64,000 bases of DNA from the NCBI GenBank assembly GCA_963790545.1, contig CAWBPA010000006.1, forward strand, positions 1 through 64,000. Reading direction: 5' to 3'. Of the stretch, positions 48,150 to 59,839 are shown one piece after another. Source of the DNA: DATBJG01 sp963790545 (lineage in GTDB: Bacteria > Acidobacteriota > Vicinamibacteria > Vicinamibacterales > JAMQPK01). The translations under genes were made by a program, and so were the position numbers. Position 1 is the first letter of the stretch, and each line of letters starts with the position of its first letter. The notes below the pieces were generated by a model, which made no database searches, was not told the origin of the DNA, and saw nothing but the letters and a program-made list of their open reading frames with translations.

Positions 48150-49247
48150 CAGGAAATGGACATCGTGACCGGAGTGCCCAAGAAACGCTCATAGCGCCCA
48201 GCTGTCTCTGTAATCCCGCGCCGTTCGGCTCTGTTCAGCCGCCGTAGCGGGATCACATCAATCGCAACTCCCTCTTTGTTCTTGGCAGTCCTCCACGTGC
48301 CGGCGACCTTTCCGTCGATGACCAGCGCATGCTGGAAGGTGACGGGCCGGCCTGACGGAGATGCGATCCTGGTCGTTGCCAGAGTCACCACGTCCCGATC
48401 CCGGTACGCCACGGTGTATTCGTCATAGATGGGCAGCAGATGCACGGAGCTGCTCCGCTTCGCACCAGCCGGCGGAGGACCGATGGTCCAATAGGTGCGC
48501 CCGTCAACGAGCACGTGGCGGGCGCTGATTCATTTCGAGCCCGCGTTTGGCGTCGGCCGTCAGCAGTCCAGACCACCAGACGAAATCCCGGATCGTCGCA
48601 GGACCGTGACTTCTGAAGTACCGCAGGGTCAATTCGGCAAGCGCTTCGTCTCGCGACAAGCGGCGCGGTCGCGGCGCGCGGTCCGCAAGTAAGGCATACG
48701 TGAGTTGACCAGCGCGTCGCGGACCGCTGCAGATGACACCCTCGAGCTCAGCGTAGATGGTCAGCAGCGCGAGCCGGACGCCCTTCGCCATGATGCCGGC
48801 TCGCTCGAGCCGAGCACCCAACTCGGCACGTGTGAGGCACTGACCATCTTTGAGCGCGCGTTCGAAGACCTTGGTGCCTCGGGCCATCACGTCTTCGGTC
48901 AGCCCTTGGCGGCGATTGTAAGTTGCCAACGTACGATGCACGCGCGAGGCGGTGAGCTCGAGCATCCAATAGACGTCTGCCGGCGTCACAAAGTGCCACG
49001 TCGGCCGCATCACGTGGGTGCGGAGAATACGTCCTTCGTCTATCGCACGTTCAATCTCTGAGTCTGTCGTCCCCTCCGGCATCCGAAGGCCAAGTGCCCA
49101 CCTGGCAAACGGGTACTCCTGCGCCTGCACGGCGCCCAGCCAGGCGACGACCTCTTCCGGTGTGCGGGTTTTCGGGCGGGTGATGCCCTGGTTCAGAAGT
49201 CGTTGTTCGGCAATCAGGTGGCGAACCCCACGTTGCGACCCTCTCAT
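48149..49247 (-). CDS. AlkZ-like winged-helix DNA glycosylase family protein (frame break near 48528)
   Basis: An about 365-residue protein of the HTH_42/AlkZ family, which unhooks DNA crosslinks or removes damaged bases in the studied members. Blocks include RTPEEVVAWLGAVQAQEYPF, with the Q-x-Q catalytic-type motif, MRPTWHFVTPADVYWML and FRSHGPATIRDFVWWSGL. Near 48528 the frame changes; MNSARHVLVDGRTYWT resumes and DEYTVAYRDRD with TFQHALVIDGKVAGTW completes the family C-terminus. The start overlaps the stop of the kinase-propeller gene by four bases. The stop at 48149 lies at the edge of a repeat. A repair role is inferred from family only. Confidence 0.78.
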
Positions 49248-51945
49248 CGGCCGGTCGGCACGCGGCGGCGCAGCTCGTCGAAGAAGTTCTGGAGAAACAC
49301 CACGGTGTGTTCCTGCCGCGGCACTAGTGGGACCGTCAATATTCTATTCGTGGGCACCGCGCCCTCTACCGTCGGAGCCAAGACGATCAGGCGCTTGCCG
49401 TCCGGAGCGAGATCGAAGCCCGTCGCGACGCCCAACGCCCCCCAGACTCGCGGTCTCCCGGCAACGAACGAGTCGCCCGCGATTTTGTAGCTGACCGCCC
49501 ACATCTGGTCCCGGGCGCGATACAGGATGTCGCGGCCGTCACGCGACCAGATCGGTGACCCACCACCGTTGTTGGAGATTTGCCACTTGCCACCCTGTCC
49601 GCCTGGTGGTGCAGGAAAGGCACGCACGTACACTTCATTTCGTCCCGATTCGTTCGACTCATACGCCAGCCACCGGCCGTCGGGCGAGAACACCGCGTTG
49701 AGGTCGACGAACTGCGTCGAAAGGTAGCGCTCAGGGTGTCCCGGCCTTCAGACCCGCCCCGTTGTTTTCAATGGGAACGGTCCAAACTTGCGGGGTGCCC
49801 TCGATTTCGTAGAACGCGAGCCGCGTGCCGTCGGGCGTGAGCGAGGTTGGAAACTGGATCTTGTTGCCCTGTATCAAGGCCTGCGGCTGACCGGCGCCGT
49901 CGGCGCGCACCGAGAAGAGACCGTTGCCGATGGAACCGAAGACGACGAATCGTCCGTCCGGAGTCCAGATCGGGCTCACGAACGACCCGTTGCCGAACGT
50001 GAGGCGCGTCATCGTGTCACGCTGCGGTGTCGTACACCCAGACGTCCTGGCTGCCTCCTTCCGAGACCACCATCGCGAGCCGCTTGCCATCGGGCGAGAG
50101 ACTCGGAAAAGAATACGCGCCCGGTCTGACCTGCAGTGGCTCCTGCGGCGCCCGTCGCGTCGAGCCATCGAACGCTGACTGCGGCGCGACCGCTGCCCGA
50201 GCCTCTTCGATAGACGAGCGTGCCGTCGCGCGAGACGTCGAACTGAGCGAGTCCCGCAGCGGCGTCAAATGCGACATCGTCGAGAACCGGCACCGCCGTT
50301 CCGCGCGTTTCAAGGGTGTCGAGGTCGAACGGCACGGCAAACATCGTGTTCCCGTTTGTGTAGACGAGGTGACCGCTCGGCAGGTAGCGTGCCGAAGTTC
50401 CCCCTCGAGCAATTGTCTTTCGGCTGCGATCTTGCAGCGAGACCACCTCGATGCTGGCTCTCTCGACGGTCGGCGGCGTGCCGTAGACCGTCACCAGCAC
50501 CGCGTTCTTCCCGGGCAGCAGCTGCGGCATCGCGTGAAATCGATCGCCTTCTGCCAGCTCCAGGATCGGAGCCACAGCCCCTCCATCAGAGGGGACCCGC
50601 AGCAATCCTTTTGTGAGCCCCGAACCTACGATCACGTTGCCATCCTCGCCCCAGCTCGCGCCTGTAAAGATGCCCAGCTCGAGCAGCGGGACGGCCGTGC
50701 CTCCCCCCACCGAGATTCTGTTGAGTCGTTTCCCGTCGAAGAATGCCACCCATTGCCCGTCGGGCGAAAAAAACGGGTTTGCGGCGTCTTGTGTACCGGC
50801 AAGTTCCGTTGCCTTGGGCTGATCGAGCTTTCGAGTAAACAGCTTTGGCGGACTGCCGGACACGGTGGCGACATATACCAGCCGCGTCCCGTCAGGTGAG
50901 ATCGCCACACTTCTGGGCGTGGGAACCCCGAGCGGCACGAGCGAAATCCCGTCGCCGAGGTCGACTTCAAGACGGACCAGCGGCTTGTTGCTGGGCTGTG
51001 CCGCATCGCGCCACGGCGCCCACAGAGCAATCGCCGCGACAAGACCCAGCACTCCTGCGGCAATCCAACCGACGATTCCCGGGTCGCAACGATGTCGGAA
51101 TCGGCAGCGGTTTTCGGCGCTTCGTCAAGCAGCTCCCAGACATCACCGATGTCGCGCAGCCGGCGCCGAGGATCCTTTTCCAGGCATTTTTTCAGCAACC
51201 GCCGCACCTGCGGTGGGACCCCGTCCCAGCGCGGCTCGGCCTGAATCACCGCGGCCAGGATCGTCGACGCATCCTCCCCATCGAACGCTTTCCGTCCGGT
51301 GATCATCTCGTAGAGAACCGCGCCGAAGGCCCAGATGTCTGCCCGCTTGTCCACCGGTTTGCCACGCGCCTGCTCGGGCGCCATGTAGGCCGCGGTGCCG
51401 AGGATGAGGCCTTCTTGTGTGGCGCCTATCGCGACGGTCGGCGAGTTCGTCAGGTTGTCTCCAGTCGCGCTCGCGCCGTCCCCCTTCATTTTCGCCAGGC
51501 CGAAGTCGAGCACTTTGACGGTGCCGTCGGCTTTTACTTTGATGTTTCCCGGCTTGAGATCGCGATGGACGATGTCTTTTTCGTGGGCGGCCTCGAGCGC
51601 GCTGGCAATCTGGCGGGCCAGCGCCAGCGCTTCGTCAAGTGGAAGTCCCGGTGAGGAGCGAGGACGCCGGGCGAGCAGTTCCGCCAGCGTCTCGCCTTCG
51701 ACGAGCTCCATGACCAGATAGTCGGGACCGACGTCGTGCAGCGTGCAGATGTTGGAATGGTTCAGGGCCGCGACGGCGCGCGCCTCGCGTTCGAAGCGCT
51801 CGGTGAACTGCTCGGCCGAAACCTTGATGGCCACATCCCGTCCGAGACGAGGATCTCGAGCGAGGTAGACGATCCCCATTCCGCCGGCACCGATCTGGGC
51901 GGTGATTTCATACGGACCGACTCGGGACCCGGGGGAAAGTGGCAA
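49244..51945 (-). CDS. Membrane Ser/Thr protein kinase with PD40 propeller (several frame breaks)
   Basis: The kinase domain covers the first about 275 residues: GAGGMGIVYLARD, VAIKVS, HRDLKPGNIKVK, DFGLAK and the APEQARG motif are complete. One membrane helix (LGLVAAIALWAPW) leads to an extracytoplasmic propeller built of TolB/PD40 blades (SPDGTRLVYVA, SPDGQWVAFF, SPDGRWLAYESNESGR). The propeller reads in several frames, with breaks near 51065, 50130, 50030 and 49715, but every blade is present in order, so indels in the sequence are likely. Such receptors are numerous in Acidobacteriota. The stop overlaps the AlkZ-like start as ATGA. Ligand unknown. Confidence 0.85.
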
Positions 51946-51989
51946 GCTTTTCAGTTCTAATTCAGTTCTAAAGGCTTCACGCAGAGTTC

Positions 51990-52039
51990 GCAGAGTATCC
52001 GCAGAAAGTCTAATTTAGTGAACTTTCTGCGCGCTCTGC
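51990..52039. repeat. Imperfect hairpin between the two kinase genes
   Basis: The stem GCAGAG-N4-CGCAGAAAGT pairs with ACTTTCTGCG-N2-CTCTGC around a 12-base loop. It lies directly upstream of the 9-bp tandem array, in the 198-bp gap between the two kinase-propeller genes. Confidence 0.72.
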
Positions 52040-52041
52040 GA

Positions 52042-52122
52042 CCTCAGCGACCTCAGCGTCCTCAGCATCCTCAGCGTCCTCAGCGTCCTCAGCGTCCTCA
52101 GCGTCCTCAGCGTCCTCAGCGT
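52042..52122. repeat. Nine-copy tandem array of a 9-bp unit
   Basis: Nine uninterrupted units of CCTCAGCGT (variants CCTCAGCGA first and CCTCAGCAT third) are followed by TGAAATG. The unit is the reverse complement of the GACGCTGAG words in the composite repeats at 30109 and 32321. Confidence 0.95.
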
Positions 52123-52143
52123 TGAAATGTTTACTCCCAGTCT

Positions 52144-54811
52144 TCAGTTTGGTGATCCCGATGGCGTCCAGTTCAACAGCAGCGTGATCGGCGGCGTGCC
52201 GGATCCCGCTTCCACGTTGATGAGGAACCGGCCGTCAGGCGCGACATCGTACTGATGACCGCGTCCGACAACGTTCTCCCCACCGCCCACCCGCCGCGTC
52301 TGGAACAGCGTCGTCGGCGCGCCCGCTTCAAACGTGGTCGCCGTTACCGAAATTGGAACGGCCATCAGCTTCGCGTCGGGTGCAATGTAATACATCTCTT
52401 TCCCATCGGCGGACCATCGCGGGTAGACGCCACCTGCCGTCGAGACCGGAAACTGCCCGCTCGGTCCGGGAAACGGCCGGACATAGATTTCAAACCTTCC
52501 GGATTCGTTCGATTGGTACGCAACCCAGCGTCCATCCGGCGAGAACTGGCCGGAGAGCTCGTTCGCCTCGGTCTTCAGGAATGTGAACGGAACCCGCTCA
52601 CCGTCCAACGGCAGCACCCAGATATCGGTGCCCGTCTTTGGATCGGGTACGTAGTACAGCAGGAATCGACCGTCGGGTGACCAATCGCTGAGGACCTTGG
52701 CTTCGGGCGACTCGAAGAGCACTTCCGGGTCACCGTCGCCAGCCGATCGCTTCACGGAGATTGAGATGGAACCGGATCCACTCTCGTTAAACGCGATCCG
52801 ACTGCTGTCTGGCGACCAAATCGGAAACCGTGTCGACAGCTCCACCCGACCCGCGCGTGAAACGCACCTGCCGGGTCGCATCGAGGAGCCACAGATCCGT
52901 CTCGTTCTGGAGCGTGCGCTCGACGGCCACGCGACGGCCATCGGGTGAGAGCATAAGATTCGACAGGCCGATTTGATCGGGCGATCCGGCAGCGCCGAGC
53001 GCGTTACCCGCCCGGTCGAACCACGAAAGCCGCGTCGCGGACGTGTTGCCAGCGCGGTAGGCGATCACCCCTCCGTCGGACGCCGAAAACCCACCAGCGC
53101 CAAAGATCGGTTCGAAGGCGACCGAGCCTGCAACCGTGACCGGCTCGCCGCTGAGCGTGCGTCGAGCGAGATCCATGCGCTGCGCAACGAGCGACCCCTG
53201 GCGCACGAACAACAGCCAGCCTGGTGATACGTACACTCCCTTGCTATCGGATGCCACGAGACGCGTGGCCGCGGAAGAGCCAAGCGAGCCCAGATAGATC
53301 CCGCGCACGTCGTCTGCGCCGCCCGAAAAAAACAGGAAGTCTCGGCCTCCCGGGAGGAATTGCGGTTGGCGGTGGCCAGTCGATCCGGCGGTTGGTGTCG
53401 TCGCTGTCTCAACGGGTCCTCCCGCCGAACTGACGCGTATCAAAGAGGGTGTAACAGTCTGCGAGAACAAGATCGTTCCGTCCCGTCCCCACGCTCCTCC
53501 TGTCGCACCAACAGCGGTGGCCAATATTTGTGTCGGGCCGCCACGCGCCTCGATTCGCTTGAGGGTCCCGGCGGTCGTGAAGTACCCGAGCCAGCGACTA
53601 TCGTGCGACCAGAACGGTTGACGAGCCCCCTCGGTACCAGCCAACGGTTGCGCGTTCACCACGTCGAGGGCGCGCACCCAGAGCATCTGTTGCCCTTCCC
53701 GGTCGGCGACGAACGCGACCCGTCGGCCGTCGGGAGAAATCGCGAAGGCCGTAGGATCGGCAGTGGACGCCGTTGTGATTTCCAGTCGCAGTTCGGGCGC
53801 ATCTGCCGGCGCACGTGAGTACCAGACGCCCAGCGCTGCAGCTAGAGCGAGCCCCGATACCGCAGTGGCAATGCCGAGCATTCGATTCCGTTTACGCTGC
53901 GCTGGCGACAGGACTGACGGACCGACTCCAAGCTCGCTGGCGGCATCCTCGATCTCGATTCGCGCATCGGCAATGTGATGGAAACGCCGTCTGGGATCTT
54001 TTTCCAGACATCGCCGCAGGGCTCGTCGAACGTTGGCTGGGACATTCGGCGGCAGCCGCTTCCAGTCGGGCTCGCGTTCCAGGATGGCGGCGATCGTGTC
54101 GGACACCGTTTCTCCGCCGAATGGCCGACGGCCGCAGAGCATTTCGTAGAGCACGCATCCGAAGGCCCACACGTCACTTTGCGCGTCCGCGCTCCGTCCG
54201 CGCGCTTGTTCCGGGCTCATGTACGAGGCCGTGCCCAGGATGACGCCGGCTCGCGTCACTGCGGGACTGGTGATCGTTGGCGACTGCGATGCGTCCGCGG
54301 CCGCCGATGTGGGCTCGAGCGCCTTCGCAAGGCCGAAGTCGAGTACCTTCACCGTCCCGTCTGGTCGGATTTTGATGTTCGAAGGCTTGAGGTCGCGATG
54401 GACGATTCCGAGCTTGTGAGCAACTTCCAGGGCATCGGCGATCTGACGGGCAATCGGCAGCGCCTCGTCGAGCGGAATGACGCTTCGCGCCAGCCGATCC
54501 GCCAGCGTCGGCCCCTCGACGAGCTCGAGCACGAGCGCCGGCCCGGTCCCGACCGGATACGCGTCCAGGCCATCCTCGAAGCCATAAATTGCAGCAATAT
54601 TGGGATGATTGAGGGCGGCAAGCAGCTGCGCCTCTCGCTCGAAGCGCGCTCGACGATCAGGATCGAGCGCAACCGCGGCCGGCAGGACCTTGAGCGCCAC
54701 CTCGCGATGGAGCTTCACGTCACGGGCGCGATAGACCTCGCCCATGCCGCCTGCCCCGATCGGGGACACGACCTCGTAGGCACCGAAGCGAGCGCCAAGT
54801 GCGAGGGCCAC
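52144..54811 (-). CDS. Membrane Ser/Thr protein kinase with PD40 propeller (frame break near 52850)
   Basis: This is a paralogue of the kinase at 49244. The kinase domain (GAGGMGEVYRARD, VALKVLP, HRDLKPSNIKIR, DFGLAKA, SPEQARG) occupies about residues 12-285 and looks active. A helix near residues 315-335 crosses the membrane, and a long PD40/TolB-like propeller follows (SPDGRRVAFVADREG, SPDGRRVAVERT, SPDGRWVAYQSNESGRF). A single frame change near 52850 links FTRGSGGAVD to ELSTRFPIWSPDSSRI. The start lies 10 bp after the carboxymuconolactone-decarboxylase-type stop, so it is probably in that operon. Confidence 0.88.
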
Positions 54812-54821
54812 GAAGGCGTCA

Positions 54822-55472
54822 TCACCGCGGCGGGAGCAGCGCCTTGCGCTCGGGCGGAAGCTGCTGATCGACCGCGGTCAGCATGAACCCGGCCATCACG
54901 TAGTCGCCCATGATGGCCGTGATTTCCACGGCGCCCTGGCGGCCGAAGAGCTCAGCGGTCTTCGCCCAGAGCTCGGGGCTGACCTTATGGTCACGCATCA
55001 GAGCCCGGCCAAGACGGATCACGGTGGCATCCTTCTCGGACAGACCCGCAACATCTTTGTTGTACTTGACCACGTCGATGACCGACTGCTCCAGACCCGC
55101 TTTCAGGCCCGCGGGTTCATGGGCCGACCACTCGTACTGCTGGTCGAACTCGCGGGCAGCGACGAGCGTTGAGAGCTCGAAGAACCGGCTGCCGACGACC
55201 GTCTTTCTCAGGACCTGGTTGAGACCTTGAATGTGCACGGCAGCGGCGGGACTGTACATTGAAACCGCCGCTGGTCCGGTGCGCGGAATCGTTTTGCCCG
55301 CGCCGGCTACCTGGTCCCACGCCCGCTGCCCTTCTTCATTCAGCTCGCTTCGCTGAACGGGTGGCACCCGCGACAGCGACTCCGGGTGAATGTCTCGCGG
55401 ATGACTCGATTGGCCGCCGAGCACCGTTACTGATGCCGCACTGAAGAGAAGTGCCAACGTTTGTCTGCGCAT
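54822..55472 (-). CDS. Exported carboxymuconolactone decarboxylase/AhpD-like protein
   Basis: A 216-residue protein. The ATG at 55472 has a GGAG site and starts a signal peptide (MRRQTLALLFSAASVTVLG). The mature part is a helical AhpD/CMD-type domain: ELSTLVAAREFDQQYEWSAHEP and VIDVVKYNKDVAGL match the family. The catalytic CxxC of AhpD is absent, so it is the non-redox branch. It lies 14 bp after the c-heme/regulatory-domain gene and 10 bp ahead of the kinase-propeller gene, forming a three-gene operon. The reaction is unknown. Confidence 0.83.
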   Translation of the reverse strand: MRRQTLALLFSAASVTVLGGQSSHPRDIHPESLSRVPPVQRSELNEEGQRAWDQVAGAGKTIPRTGPAAVSMYSPAAAVHIQGLNQVLRKTVVGSRFFELSTLVAAREFDQQYEWSAHEPAGLKAGLEQSVIDVVKYNKDVAGLSEKDATVIRLGRALMRDHKVSPELWAKTAELFGRQGAVEITAIMGDYVMAGFMLTAVDQQLPPERKALLPPR

Positions 55473-55486
55473 GACACACTCCTTCT

Positions 55487-57646
55487 TTACTTTGCCAGCG
55501 GATCGGGCCGCAACTGGAAATGCGCGGCTAGGGGCTTCGTGCCCTTTCCGCCTTCGACGAGCCACGGCGTGCGGTCGCCGTTGGCGGCCCACAGCCCGCG
55601 TCCTTTCCACCCAGCCTTCGGATCGTCAATGCGGCCGTCGAAGCCCTTGGCGTAGAAACCAAGCGGGTACGGCACGCGCAGCACGACCATCCGTCCGTTG
55701 GCGTACGCAATCAGGCCGTCGTTCAGATTTCCTGTCGACATCGGCACGTCATTACCCAACCCGAATGTGTTGTGCTGGTCGACCCACGAGTAGTAGCTGG
55801 ATTCGGCGCTGTTCTCACCAATACCGCGGAAGCCGGGACCGGGGTACTGGTGGAACGACCAGCCTTCGGGGCAGTGATCACCGGTGGCCTTCGGCCCATT
55901 GAGCGGTCCTTTGCACTTGCGGCGATCGAAGCTGCCAATGTGCCCGCTGCCCATTGACACCCAGACGACTCCCTGTCGATCGATGTCTGCGCCACGGGCG
56001 CCAAACCCAGGCATCGGCACTCGATAAATCTCCGCCAGGGCGGTCTCTGGCGGATTCGAGCCAGGCACAAGGCGCACAACGGCGCCGGGCACGCCCAGAG
56101 TGCGAGCCCCACACAGAACCGTCAACCGGGCTCGGCATCACCGCATAGAAGGGCGAATTGATGCGCGTGTCCTTCGTCGCGTCGGCCGGCTGGTCCGGCT
56201 CGACGTACGCATCCCGTTTGCCGTTGCCGTTGGTGTCGAGCACCAGCGCCGTCCAGCCCTGCGATTTCGCCGCGTCGCCGGTCTGATCGAACATCTTCGT
56301 GTTCAGCCAGCCCACGACCGGGCCGCCGCCGCTCGTCCAGAGCGTGTCGTTGGCGTCATACCCGAATTGCGGATGGTGTGTCGAATAGCACGTCTCGACG
56401 AACGTGTACTTCTGCGTCTTTGGTTCGAAGACAGCCAGATGGCGAGTGGCCCGCTCCATCGGGAACGCCTTCGCTGATGGATGATCCGAGCCCTGTTTGC
56501 AGAACGCGGGGTTTTCCGGGGCCCGCACCGACGCTGCCAGCCAGAGGCGGCCGTCCCGTCCGAACATCGAGTTGTGGTTGTTCGCACGGGTCTCCCAGAT
56601 GCGTTCGCTGCCCCAATACGGGGACGGCTGCAACGAATCGAGGGCCGCCGCATGACCGGGGCCCAGGCTGAGCGGCATGTCGGTGTCGCGCACCGGCGCC
56701 TTGAACGTGGTGGCGACGTTCTTCACCGGATCGAGGATGGGAATGAAATCGGAGCTGTACTCTGGCGATCCGTATACCGGGCCGTACGCATTCACGGTCG
56801 GGTGGCCGACGGTCGCTCGCGATCAAGTCGTGGAGGTACTGCTTGTCGTTCATCCAATCGCGCAGCGTGACGACAATGTTTCGCTCCGACGCCCACTGGT
56901 CTGGGCGGTTTCGCAAACGGCAACTCGCCCTTGGCAATGCGGTCGGTCCAGTCGCCGAAGTTTGCAAACGAGAGCTCGCCCAGGTTGTTCAACTGGCCGA
57001 GCATCATCTGACCGGCTTGACCGGACTGCACACGGCGACGCCATGCTTCGGTCGGCGACTCGAACGCGCCGAGGGCTGCTGGAATCGTCCGCGTGGACTC
57101 CTGACCGAGCTGATGGCAGCCAATGCAGCCAGTGTTCTTCATCGAGCTGATCCAATTGGTCTGCGTGAGCCGAGCCGGGATGCTGCTCTTGCCACCGAAC
57201 TGATCGGCAGCGGGGATCTTGAGCATCGAGTACCAATAGATAGCGGGGTAATAGTGCGCGGCCGCCGCCTCGCTCGGCGCCACCTTCGCCGTGATGGCGA
57301 GACGCTGTCCAGGCTTGGCTGTTGCCTTATCGCTGTCGACCAGGCCGTACCCGCGCGCCCACACCCGATAGCTCGCCTGCGGCAGGTCAGGCACCACGAA
57401 GCGGCCACGGTCGTCGGTGACCACGCTCTTGATGTAGCGCACCGGCAGATCGCGCGTTTCCGCGATCACCCAGACGCCGGCCTCCGGGCCTTTGGGTCCA
57501 GTCACGATACCGCCAATGTCGTCGGGGTCGATGGCCACATCGCCGGCGGGTTGTTGGGCCTGCGACGTGACCAAGAGCAGAAACACGCAAAGGGCGCTAC
57601 TGACGACAAAGCCCCAGACCGGGCGATTGAGTCGACTGCGGGACAT
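55487..57646 (-). CDS. Exported carboxypeptidase-regulatory-like / CxxCH / propeller protein (frame breaks near 56900, 56805 and 56110)
   Basis: The ATG at 57646 has an AGGAG site and starts a signal peptide (ending TSQAQQ). Residues about 40-120 form a carboxypeptidase-regulatory-like domain (IGGIVTGPKGPEAGVWVIAET, FVVPDLPQASYRVW). A c-type heme site CIGCHQ follows. After frame changes near 56900 and 56805 a propeller-like part reads NSMFGRDGRLWLAASV, FGYDANDTLWTSGG, and after another near 56110 YRVPMPGFGARGADIDRQG, resembling virginiamycin B lyase-type repeats. It is about 720 residues when joined. The family is common beside carboxymuconolactone-decarboxylase-type genes in my recollection; its role is unknown. 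Confidence 0.75.
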
Positions 57647-57933
57647 GAGCTGCTCCTGTGAAGTGTGTTCAGCCCACGATGCTATCACTTCTCACTTCCC
57701 GGGCGGAATCTTCGGGCCAGGTCCACGTCTGCGAGCGCTCATCGGTACAGACGGGTCTCGATCCGCATTGCAACGGATTCAGATTTCAATCACGGCCCGC
57801 TGGGGGTTCGCGTACATAGCCTCTGGTTCGCAGTTTCAAATGTGAGTCACGGCACCGCGGGGGATCGCTCCTCAGCGTCTGGTTGGGCGACGCTCGGGCT
57901 CTTCCAGAGCAATTAGGCCCGGGCCGACAGTCC

Positions 57934-58323
57934 ATGAGCACACAACCTCCGGCTGTCGATACAGGGACGCGGCTCGCGATTGACCGGACCCGACTGGCCT
58001 ACGAACGCACGATGATGGCGTGGGTCCGGACGGCGACATCCCTGATTTCGTTTGGCTTCACCATCTATAAGTTTTTCGAGCTCGAACTGCGCAAGCCAGT
58101 GTCCGGCACCACGATATCAAGCTCGGGCCCCGGGGGTTCGCGCTTGTGATGATCAGCGATCGGGTCTCGTTGCCTTGATGCTTGCGGGTTTCCAGCATTA
58201 CCACAGCCTGCGATCGATGAGGGAGAGTTACGGCAGCATGCCGCGATCAGTGGCGGGTCCGGTCGCCGCGTTGATCGGCCTGCTCGGGCTGTCGCGCTGT
58301 TTGGCGTCATCGTCCGTATATGA
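57934..58323 (+). pseudogene. DUF202 (YidH-like) membrane protein, multiply frameshifted
   Basis: The first frame reads TRLAIDRTRLAYERTMMAWVRTATSLISFGFTIYKFFE, the DUF202 signature. Next the conserved text moves through two further frames: FALVMIS, then GLVALMLAGFQHYHSLRSM and GPVAALIGLLGL, and a final shift to AVALFGVIVRI with a stop at 58321-58323. At least three indels are needed, several at runs of C or G (58133-58138). Because the order is intact this may be an assembly artefact, but as written no full product can be made. The function of DUF202 proteins is not known. Confidence 0.7.
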
Positions 58324-58385
58324 GCCGTCACAGAACGAATTCACGAGGTCGCGTCCGACCAGGCCGGACGTCGAGGTATCGGCGT

Positions 58386-58595
58386 CTAAGTCGAAGAGCT
58401 GAGATCGTCGAACGACACCCGTGGTAAGCCTCGACCGATGCGACCCTCGAGGACCGCGGCATGTCTCAGGCAGACGGCAAATCCTCCAGCGATCTCGCGG
58501 ACGAACCCGATGACGCGCTCGGCAGGATTCGGACAATCCGGATAGTCGCACATGTACTCGAAGAGTTCTCTTCGCCACCATCTCGCTTTTTCCAC
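58386..58595 (-). CDS. Small Cys/His protein, unknown function
   Basis: A 69-residue frame with a metal-site-like pattern, CDYPDCPNPAERV followed by CLRHAA, i.e. CxxxxC then CxxH. A short zinc-binding protein is plausible. I do not recognise the family, and a chance frame cannot be excluded. It lies alone between the DUF202 and crystallin genes. Confidence 0.45.
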   Translation of the reverse strand: MEKARWWRRELFEYMCDYPDCPNPAERVIGFVREIAGGFAVCLRHAAVLEGRIGRGLPRVSFDDLSSST

Positions 58596-58672
58596 TGCTA
58601 ATCACGACCAGAGGCAAGGTCCACCTCCTAGCGAATAGGCAGGCGGGGCTCGCCCGCCCGCCTGCTCGCACG

Positions 58673-59683
58673 TTAGAATCTGTCGGCGATGGGCCGCGCC
58701 GACATGACGGCCCCGTTCAGTCCAAGACTCGATAGATCGGAAACGTCCTGATCGACGGTCACACAGTTACCACGCCACACGGCTTGATCGCAGAGCTCCC
58801 AAACGCCTCCGCGGACCTCCACACTGGCGACGCGATTTGCGAATGCCCCGATGTTCCGCACCTCGTCCTGCATGACTCGTGCGGCGCCACGATATCCCGG
58901 CCGCGCGTAGAGGATGAGCCTCGGTTCAGCGTCGATCCTGCCACTGGTCCCCCGTGGCGAGAGGCCACTCGCCCTCAAGTCGACGCATGGACGAGATCTT
59001 GTCGTTCCAACCTATCGCTGCCAGGTTGGAAACACTTCGGTCGAGAACTTCGCATCGGTTCGAAAAGTTGATGTCCTGACACACTTCCCAGACCTCACCT
59101 GCTGGAATCTCGACGCTCGAAATCTGGTCGTTCAGTCCTAGATCTCGAAAATCTGCCGAGTCGTTAAACAACGTCTCGTGGTTCCCGCGATAGTTTGGTT
59201 CGACAAACAGTGTGACGCCGTCAACGCCAAATCTGCCTCGCACCGACTCGTTCCGGCCTCGCACGGACTGGTTGCACCACGTACTCGTCTGATTGACGAA
59301 ATACCGTCGTCCCAGCCTAGTGAGCCAAGGTTCGACACACTGCGAGTGAGGATCTGACACTGATTTGCGAAATTGATGTCCCGGCAGATTTCCCACGCTT
59401 CACCGGGTCGAATCTCGATACTCGAGATTTCGTCGTTCAATCCAAAGTCACGCAAATCCGCGATGTCGCCGGAAAATGTTTCGCTCGTTCCGCGGAAGCT
59501 CGGATCGACGAAGACAGTCACGCTCAGGCGGCCGTCTCCTCGAGATTGCGCCAATGCAGACACACTGAATAGTGGCAACACCACCAGCATCAGCAGCAAC
59601 CATAGACATGCTCGACTTAGCGCGCAGTCAAATGGCGCGGCATGAAGCACCTCCTCCACAAGTACCCGGAAATTTGGCTGCAA
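58673..59683 (-). CDS. Secreted triple beta/gamma-crystallin protein (frame breaks near 59280 and 58960)
   Basis: A signal-like hydrophobic segment (LLLMLVVLPLFSVSALAQ) precedes three tandem crystallin units, each with a VxLFVxPxYRG opening, a tryptophan-flanked WExC site and a closing SSxRR. The first two carry (N/D)(N/D)xx(S/T)S calcium motifs: NDEISS and DDGISS, then NDQISS and NDKISS. The third unit lacks them. The units sit in three frames in order, so two indels are needed. The start is uncertain: an ATG at 59643 with a GGAGGAGG site lies in another frame, suggesting a further indel near 59620. A calcium-stabilised extracellular role is inferred. Confidence 0.75.
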
Positions 59684-59839
59684 CGCCCATGCCGGAAACC
59701 ATCCTCACGAACTCAGGCAAATATGCCCGCTTGTTGCTGCGGTGTCCGCATCCGGACAGGCACGAATCTGCCAGGCGACCGATGGCTGACAGGAGGATGT
59801 GGATTGTGTGGACGCTCGGCCCACGCGTGTCGCAGGTCG

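Noticed and set aside
52042..52122. Possible CRISPR or protein-repeat signal
   Set aside because: Units are 9 bp without spacers, so it is a simple tandem array.
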